From the NCBI GenBank assembly GCA_017411325.1, contig JAFQQJ010000033.1:1-64000 (forward strand): 64,000 nucleotides of DNA. The letters run 5' to 3'. Every line of letters begins with the position of its first letter. The stretch's first letter is position 1. This stretch comes from Clostridia bacterium (GTDB taxonomy: Bacteria > Bacillota > Clostridia > CAKSNL01 > HGM11501). Shown one piece after another: positions 58,091-64,000 of this stretch. The notes below the pieces were generated by a model. The model was given only the letters and a program-made list of their open reading frames with translations. It was not told where the DNA came from and made no database searches. A program made the position numbers and the translations under genes.

Positions 58091-59053
58091 ATGGATAACA
58101 AAACGTGGTTTAAGGAAGCAAAATTCGGTATGATGATTCACTTTGGCTTATATTCCATCCTGGGAGGAGAGTGGAAGGGAAAAAGAACCGATCAGATAGG
58201 GGAATGGGCGCAGTCTTTCTTCAGAATCCCGAACAGCGAATACCACCGCCTTGCAGAAATTTTCAATCCCATATATTTCGATGCGGAAGAGTGGGTTAAA
58301 ACCGCAAAGGATGCGGGAATGAAATACTTTGTAATAACAAGCAAGCACCACGACGGCTTTGCACTTTTTAAATCGGAGGCAAGCTCCTTCAACGTGGTTG
58401 ATGCAACGCCTTTTAAGAGAGATATAATTGCAGAAATTGCAGAAGCTTGCTATAAACACGGCCTTAAGCTGGGACTATACTATTCTCAGGCGCTTGACTG
58501 GGCGCATCCCCACGGCTCAGGCTATAGGGCGGGCTGTTACTTAAATTGTGGCGTTATGGATTGGGGCAACACCTGGGACTTTCCTGACTTTGACAAAAAG
58601 GATTATAAAATCTGTTATGAGGAAAAAATCAAGCCTCAGGTAAAGGAAATTCTCACAAACTACGGGGACCTTTGCTTAATCTGGTTTGACACTCCAATAA
58701 ATATGCCGAAGGAATTGAGCGTTGAGCTTTATGATATGGTAAAGCACTATCAGCCAGATTGCTTAATAAATTCCCGCCTCGGTCACGGCGTGTGTGACTA
58801 TGAGTCGGCTGGGGATAACGAAATTCCCGAGGATAAAAAGGATATGCTTTTTGAAACCCCGGCAACGCTTAACGACACCTGGGGCTATAAATCCTTCGAC
58901 CAGAACTGGAAAAGCGCAAAAGAGGTAATAAGGATTAAAAATCACTTGAATGAACGCGGAATAAACTATCTCTTGAATGTCGGGCCGGACCACCTGGGAA
59001 GATTCCCCGCTCCTGCAACGGAAATACTTCTTGAGGTCGGAAAGACAATATAA
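58091..59053 (+). CDS. GH29 alpha-L-fucosidase, cytoplasmic short form
   Basis: A 320-residue GH29 barrel. KFGMMIHFGLYSILGGEW at the N-terminus, SKHHDGFALF, YSQALDWAHP and the nucleophile D200 in LIWFDTP are the family landmarks. It has no signal peptide, so the enzyme acts inside the cell on imported fucosides. It lacks the C-terminal beta-sandwich present in most GH29 enzymes (usual length 400-550). I start at ATG 58091 because AAGGAGG ends six bases before it; ATG 58085 would leave no spacing. The liberated fucose could feed the fucose-type BMC pathway encoded at 32.8-46.5 kb. Confidence 0.93.
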   Translation: MDNKTWFKEAKFGMMIHFGLYSILGGEWKGKRTDQIGEWAQSFFRIPNSEYHRLAEIFNPIYFDAEEWVKTAKDAGMKYFVITSKHHDGFALFKSEASSFNVVDATPFKRDIIAEIAEACYKHGLKLGLYYSQALDWAHPHGSGYRAGCYLNCGVMDWGNTWDFPDFDKKDYKICYEEKIKPQVKEILTNYGDLCLIWFDTPINMPKELSVELYDMVKHYQPDCLINSRLGHGVCDYESAGDNEIPEDKKDMLFETPATLNDTWGYKSFDQNWKSAKEVIRIKNHLNERGINYLLNVGPDHLGRFPAPATEILLEVGKTI

Positions 59054-59106
59054 AAAATATTGCTATGGTATACTGAAAACAAAGCAAAATAAAGGAGGAA
59101 TAATAT

Positions 59107-62100
59107 ATGAAAAAATTACTTGCACTGCTTATGGCAATGATGCTTATGTTCACATTTTTCGTTGTTGCCGAAGCAGAAGACGGCGCCTATACCCGCACAA
59201 GTGACTGGAAAGTCGAAATAGGCAGCGAACACGGAGGAATGTGGGCAGTTGAGCTTGCCTTTGACGGCAAAAACGACACCTACTGGCACTCCTGGTACAA
59301 GGCAGAGGGCTCTACCATAGTTGAAAAGGACCAATGTCCTCATACTATGACCGTAACCTTCCCCGAGCCTCTTGAAATCTCTATGGTTTCCTATACCCCC
59401 AGACAGGATACCAATGCGACAGGTACATGGACAAAGGCTGAAATTTACGGTTCAACCGATGGCGTGAACTTTACAAAGCTTGTTGATGAAACATACGATG
59501 TTGTAAACGGACGTAAGGAAGCAAAAACCGAAATTCCCAGAAACAGCTACAAATCAATCCGCTTTGTTACAACCGAGTCTTTAAGCGGATTTTCCACAAT
59601 CGCAGAGCTTCGTTTCTATAAGGATGCACCTGTTGAAAGTGCACCTGCCGAAACGAAAATGACCAAAGTGACCTTGGAAAACGGCTGGATTGTTGAAGCA
59701 TCGAGCGTATATGTACATAATTCCATAGCAAAGGCTTTCGACGGTAATCCCGCTACATACTGGCATTCAAATTATACCGTAAAGGACGGTGTGGTTGCAT
59801 CCCACGACGAATGCCCCCATACTGTAATCGTGACCTTCACCGAGCCTACGGAATATTCCATGATTACTTATCTTCCCAGAAAAGATAACGGTGCGGGAAT
59901 ATGGAATAAGGCTGAAATTTACGGAAGTGCAGACGGTACCAATTTTACAAAATTAGTTGATGCAAAGTACAATGTTTCGGGAAGCAAAGAAATGGCTACA
60001 ACCGAAATACCTCAGGCGAAATATAAGGCAATAAAAATCGTTGTAACCGACGGTGTGGTTGGTTACGCGACTGCGGCTGAAATAAACTTCCTTAATGTTG
60101 TAAAGGAAGTAAAAAAGGCTGAAAACGGCAAAATTATCCTTGAAACACTTAAGGCAGACAGCTTCACAGGCGTTACAAAAACAGAAGACGGTGTAACAAC
60201 CATGGATGCCGGCGACTATTTCGAAATTGAAAGAGTTGACTTAACCGGTATGAAATCCGTAAGCTTCCTTGGTGACTCACTTATTCCCGGTGTTGAAAAC
60301 GGAGACGCTTATCAGATAAGAATCGACGATCCTGATAAGGGAGATTGCCTTGGCTATGTGCTCTTTAACAAAAAGGAACTTCTTAACGCAACCTTCTCTG
60401 CAAATATCAGGGAAACAGAAGGTGTGCACGATATATACATAAAGTCAACCTACGGTCAGTTCTCCGAAAACGTTATAAGAAAGATTATTTTCTCATCAGA
60501 AACCGTTGATGAGGGTAATACTACCGTTGTTCCCGACAGTGCAATAGTTGATAACTATGCAGATACCTGGGTTGCAACAGATGCTCTCGGAAGAAAACTG
60601 GCAGACTATGAAGAAGCAGGCCCCGTAAAGGAAGGACTTCACGAGGTTTCCATGTTCTACTGGAACTGGGCACCCAACAACACAAATAATGCAAGAATTC
60701 CTTCTGAAATTGTTGCAAAGTATCCCGAAGCAAAGGACGATTATTATCACGAAGCCTGGGATACCAAGGGCAGATATTTCTGGGGCGAGCCCCTCTTTGG
60801 CTATTATACAAGCTACGACTACTTTGCATACCGCCGTCACGCGGAAATGCTTGCAAATGCAGGCGTTGACTCCATATTCCTGGATATGTCAAATGCAACA
60901 TGGGCATTTGTTCCCACATCTGTTTTAATATTTGAAGCCTTTGCGGATGCAAAGGAAGCGGGTGTAAATATCCCCGAGATATACACCTGGTCAACCAATA
61001 CCGATAAGGGCTTCCGCGCACTTTACCATAACATACTTTCAAATCCCAGATTCCGTGATATATGGTATGAATGGGACGGAAAACTCCTTATGTTCGGTGG
61101 AAATCCCAAGGGTGCTTATGAAAAGGCATTGAAAGAAGCTGACACAGAAACAATAAGAGTTCTTAAGGATATACTGGATATCTCCACCCACAGAGGAAAT
61201 GGGGCAAGAAACATAGGAGAAGAAGCCTATGGCATCAACTGGCAGTGGCTTCAGAACTATCCCCAGACAAAGTGGAAAACAAGTGCCGATGCCGAAAGAA
61301 CAGAGGCTATGACACTCGGTACAGGCATCAACCACTCTTATGTATTTGAATATGAAAAGACCGGCGTATTCTCCGATCCCTATGTTAAGGGCAGAAGCTA
61401 CACCGAAGCCTTCGGCGAAGACTACAGGCCTGATGCTAAAAACCAGGGTTATTTCTTTAAAGAGCAGGCTTCCCGTGTATTTGAAGAAGATCCTATGATT
61501 GTTATCATCGACGGATGGAATGAATGGACAGCAGGAAGAAATGCCGAATATTCAGGCTTCACCAATGCTTTCGTTGATACCTACGACGAGGAAAACAGCC
61601 GTGACTTTGAGCCCAGCCGCGGCGCTCTCCGTGACGACTATTATATGCTCCTCGTAGATTTCTGCAGAAAATATAAGGGCGTTCGTCCCGCACCGCTTGC
61701 AACTGCTGAAACGGTAATTGACCTTGCGGCAGGGGATGAACAGTGGGCTTCTGTTGGCCCCGAATTCTTGAATGTGGTTGAAGGCTATGAGCGTGACCAC
61801 GAGGGAAGCATAAACCCCGAAACAGGCGAGCATTTCCACTATACAACAAAGATTTCCAATCTTATAAAGAGTGCAAAGGTGGCACGCGATGCAGAAAAGC
61901 TTTACTTTACTGCAGTTTGCGAAAAGGATATTGTTAAAAACGATTCATTTATGCATCTTTATATCGATGCTGACAGAAACCGTGCAACTGGCTGGGAAGG
62001 CTATGACTATTCCTACAACGTGCTCGGCATAGGTACATTTGCTAAATATGAAAACGGTGCCTGGGTTGCACTTACAGGAACCGAAGAAGCTATAAAAGGT

Positions 62101-62769
62101 AAGAGAATAACAGTTTCCGTTCCGAGAGCATTAATTGGGGAGACAGGAAAAGTTGACCTTGAATTCAAGTGGGCTGACAACGTATTTGAAAATGGCGACC
62201 TTCTTCTCTTCTACGAACACGGAAGCGTAGCACCGAACGGAAGATTTAACTATCTCTACACCGAAATCGAGCAGAAGAGCTTAGATACTACAACACGCGA
62301 TAACTTGTACGAGACAACAGTTCTTAAAGAAAATCACAACCGTATGAATGTAAACGGCGGTGAAATGTACGTTTACGAGCCTGATACAAGAATTACAACC
62401 GTTGTTGAAAACGGAATGTTATACATTCCCGTAATTGCGGCAGAAGAAATTTTAGGCTATGGCGAAACAAAGTATGAATTCTATCCCGAAAAGAATATGC
62501 TTCACTTAAGCAGCCACGGTCTTGAAAACTTCGAAATTACAGATTATGTATGGTCGTATACCGTACTTGGCACAAACGAAGTAAGAATTAACGGTCGTGC
62601 CGCAGCCCTTACAAACCCCGTAAAGGTTATTAACGGAATATGCTACATTCCGCTTTCCTACTTCTCCGACGTATTCGGATGGGAAGTAAAGGGAGAAAAC
62701 GGAATCTGGACAGTGGCACACTACGGAGCATATGCTTCCGCTGTCGCAAAAGCGGCAGAGCTTTTATAA
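59107..62769 (+). CDS. Secreted 1220-residue protein: two F5/8 type C domains, GH99/GH71-like barrel, stalk domain
   Basis: Signal peptide 1-23; F5/8 type C domains at about 30-175 and 185-340 (DGKNDTYWHSWY, DGNPATYWHSNY); a beta-sandwich (about 345-465); a barrel (about 475-860) with MFYWNWA, YTSYDYFAYRRHAEML, VDSIFLDMSN and VIIDGWNEW; a CBM9/DOMON-like region (about 865-1060); a stalk-like domain (about 1080-1220). From the CBM onward it parallels the 920-residue protein at 46756 segment by segment, so the two are paralogues. The enzymatic role of the barrel is inferred from fold-level motifs only. It follows the fucosidase by 53 bases and may be co-transcribed. Confidence 0.78.
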   Translation: MKKLLALLMAMMLMFTFFVVAEAEDGAYTRTSDWKVEIGSEHGGMWAVELAFDGKNDTYWHSWYKAEGSTIVEKDQCPHTMTVTFPEPLEISMVSYTPRQDTNATGTWTKAEIYGSTDGVNFTKLVDETYDVVNGRKEAKTEIPRNSYKSIRFVTTESLSGFSTIAELRFYKDAPVESAPAETKMTKVTLENGWIVEASSVYVHNSIAKAFDGNPATYWHSNYTVKDGVVASHDECPHTVIVTFTEPTEYSMITYLPRKDNGAGIWNKAEIYGSADGTNFTKLVDAKYNVSGSKEMATTEIPQAKYKAIKIVVTDGVVGYATAAEINFLNVVKEVKKAENGKIILETLKADSFTGVTKTEDGVTTMDAGDYFEIERVDLTGMKSVSFLGDSLIPGVENGDAYQIRIDDPDKGDCLGYVLFNKKELLNATFSANIRETEGVHDIYIKSTYGQFSENVIRKIIFSSETVDEGNTTVVPDSAIVDNYADTWVATDALGRKLADYEEAGPVKEGLHEVSMFYWNWAPNNTNNARIPSEIVAKYPEAKDDYYHEAWDTKGRYFWGEPLFGYYTSYDYFAYRRHAEMLANAGVDSIFLDMSNATWAFVPTSVLIFEAFADAKEAGVNIPEIYTWSTNTDKGFRALYHNILSNPRFRDIWYEWDGKLLMFGGNPKGAYEKALKEADTETIRVLKDILDISTHRGNGARNIGEEAYGINWQWLQNYPQTKWKTSADAERTEAMTLGTGINHSYVFEYEKTGVFSDPYVKGRSYTEAFGEDYRPDAKNQGYFFKEQASRVFEEDPMIVIIDGWNEWTAGRNAEYSGFTNAFVDTYDEENSRDFEPSRGALRDDYYMLLVDFCRKYKGVRPAPLATAETVIDLAAGDEQWASVGPEFLNVVEGYERDHEGSINPETGEHFHYTTKISNLIKSAKVARDAEKLYFTAVCEKDIVKNDSFMHLYIDADRNRATGWEGYDYSYNVLGIGTFAKYENGAWVALTGTEEAIKGKRITVSVPRALIGETGKVDLEFKWADNVFENGDLLLFYEHGSVAPNGRFNYLYTEIEQKSLDTTTRDNLYETTVLKENHNRMNVNGGEMYVYEPDTRITTVVENGMLYIPVIAAEEILGYGETKYEFYPEKNMLHLSSHGLENFEITDYVWSYTVLGTNEVRINGRAAALTNPVKVINGICYIPLSYFSDVFGWEVKGENGIWTVAHYGAYASAVAKAAELL

Positions 62770-62785
62770 GAAAGGAGAAACGAAT

Positions 62786-64000
62786 ATGAAAAAATTAATA
62801 TCTTTAATCCTTTCGGTTTTAATGCTTTCCTGCCTCATAATGATTCCTTCCTTTGCGGAAGAGGTCGAGGCAAAAATATGGCTTCCCGTTCTTGAAACCC
62901 TCGGTAATCACGAGGCGTGGGAGGTTGAGGTTTACTCAACCATTAACGAAAGCCGTGCATACAAGAGATTCATAATTGACGAAAACCCCGACACCTACTG
63001 GCATTCCTATTATGAAAATTCGGGAACAACCATCACCTACCGTGATGCACCTCCCCACGACATTGACATAACACTTCCCGAGGAAACGCTTATCTACGGT
63101 TTTTCATACACTACAAGACCGGGCGGTGGCTCAGGAAGCTGCACAAAGTATGAAACCTACGCCAAGGTTGGCGAAGAATGGGTTATGCTTAACAGCGGCG
63201 AAATGTCATCAACCGCAGGAACAAGAACAGTTACCTTTGCGGCAAACATTCCGGTAAAGGAATTCCGTTTCCGCTTTGTGGAATCCTCCGGCGGCTACGG
63301 AACCTGCGCAGAGCTCAACCTTCTTGCACCGCTTGAGGGCGCGCCCACAGTTCCGGCTAAAGAATATATGGAATACAGCGACAACCACGGTATTATAGAA
63401 GTTCCGAGCAGTAAAATCTCCGCATCCTGCGAAGACACCTCCTGGGGAGGAAATACCCCCGACAGAGTGCTTGACGGAACAGATAAAAACTTTTGGCAGA
63501 CCGAGGCAACAAAGGAGCCCGTTGTGCTGGAGCTTGACCTTGGCGGAACCTATGCCGTAACCGATTTTGACATAACACCCCGTCAGTCAGCGGATTTTCA
63601 CGGAACGTGGACAGAGTTTTCCATCTGGTCAAGTCTTGACGGTGAAAACTTTGATATGGTAGCAGACGGACTTTCCTTTGAAAAGAGCCTTGATACAAAG
63701 AGAGTAACGCTTAGCAAGGCTGTAAAGGCACGTTATATCCAGTTTGAAATAAGCGGTCACTTTGCAGAGCGTGCATCCTGCGCCGAAATAAAGGTTTATC
63801 AGGACAGAGCTGCGGCAAAGGAGCTTGAAAAGGAAAACAGGATAAAGTATGAGCTCAGAATAGGCTCAAAGGATATCATAATCGCAAAGGGAACGGCTGC
63901 ACCCAGAACAGTAACCCTTGACGTTGCACCTTATATCGACGGCGGGTATACCTTAATTCCCTTAAGAGGACTTTTAGAGGAAATGGGAGCAACCATTTCC
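62786..64000 (+). CDS. Secreted F5/8 type C-stalk protein, C-terminus cut by window edge
   Basis: The frame is open from ATG 62786 (behind AAAGGAG) to the end of the window, 405 residues visible. A signal peptide (1-24) is followed by two F5/8 type C domains (about 40-195 and 205-345; DENPDTYWHSYY and LDGTDKNFWQTE) and the beginning of a stalk domain whose last visible residues are YTLIPLRGLLEEMGA. This is the same domain order as the C-terminal half of the gene at 49532, so it is a shorter paralogue. It probably shares a transcript with the 1220-residue gene (16-base gap). Confidence 0.85.
   Translation, partial: MKKLISLILSVLMLSCLIMIPSFAEEVEAKIWLPVLETLGNHEAWEVEVYSTINESRAYKRFIIDENPDTYWHSYYENSGTTITYRDAPPHDIDITLPEETLIYGFSYTTRPGGGSGSCTKYETYAKVGEEWVMLNSGEMSSTAGTRTVTFAANIPVKEFRFRFVESSGGYGTCAELNLLAPLEGAPTVPAKEYMEYSDNHGIIEVPSSKISASCEDTSWGGNTPDRVLDGTDKNFWQTEATKEPVVLELDLGGTYAVTDFDITPRQSADFHGTWTEFSIWSSLDGENFDMVADGLSFEKSLDTKRVTLSKAVKARYIQFEISGHFAERASCAEIKVYQDRAAAKELEKENRIKYELRIGSKDIIIAKGTAAPRTVTLDVAPYIDGGYTLIPLRGLLEEMGATIS

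Noticed and set aside
1..64000. CRISPR array, tRNA, rRNA, prophage or integrative element
   Set aside because: No regular spaced repeats, tRNA cloverleaf, rRNA-like stretch, integrase or phage gene was seen apart from the IS3-family element.

Overview
The window looks like the chromosome of an uncultured gut-type member of the Clostridia (Eubacteriales/Oscillospirales level; genus not assignable by eye). The evidence is Firmicutes-style gene content (recD2, RNase M5, YfmF/YfmH, Lgt, a UgtP-like glycosyltransferase), strong AAGGAGG ribosome binding sites, many TTGACA-17-TATAAT promoters, moderate GC, and a surface proteome built on SLH and copper-amine-oxidase-like 'stalk' domains. No rRNA, tRNA, CRISPR array or prophage was seen.

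Layout. 1-7.1 kb (mostly minus strand): a truncated SLH surface protein; the run UgtP-like glycosyltransferase, yfmF, yfmH, lgt; two tiny plus-strand Gly/Cys/Asn-rich peptides; rph-rdgB. 7.2-13.2 kb (plus): Ca2+-type P-ATPase, then manA, HAD phosphatase, dGTPase and RNase M5. 13.3-17.2 kb: recD2 with a small membrane protein, a Sm_multidrug_ex membrane protein, and yebC. 17.2-22.8 kb: two paralogous secreted stalk-domain proteins flanking a stalk-HtrA protease and an RHH regulator, with an IS3-family element (20606-21904) inside the loop of the shared RHH/stalk-gene terminator. 22.8-31.7 kb (minus): a heterodimeric ABC exporter, a Nudix hydrolase coupled to an unrecognised 1101-residue protein, and a secreted M23 peptidase.

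32.0-46.5 kb (minus) is a B12-independent bacterial microcompartment (BMC) locus of the fucose/rhamnose type. In transcription order it encodes a HAD phosphatase, glycyl radical 1,2-propanediol dehydratase, its radical-SAM activase, a PduU/EutS-like shell protein, an EutP/PduV GTPase, a class II fuculose/rhamnulose-phosphate aldolase, a GlcG/HbpS protein, a zinc alcohol dehydrogenase, two BMC-H proteins, a BMC-P vertex protein, PduS, PduT, an acylating aldehyde dehydrogenase, a BMC-T protein and PduL. A terminator and a DeoR-type regulator follow. The inferred route is deoxysugar phosphate to lactaldehyde plus DHAP, lactaldehyde to 1,2-propanediol, then propionaldehyde, then propanol and propionyl-phosphate.

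46.7-64 kb (plus) holds large secreted multidomain proteins: two with a GH99/GH71-like barrel, plus F5/8 type C and stalk-domain proteins. Between them lie a G5-M23 peptidase, NfeD and a stomatin-like protein, a lipoprotein, an MBOAT/DHHW O-acetylation pair and a cytoplasmic GH29 fucosidase. The fucosidase and surface glycan-binding proteins fit the fucose BMC: the cell probably harvests fucosylated host or plant glycans and ferments the deoxysugar in the compartment.
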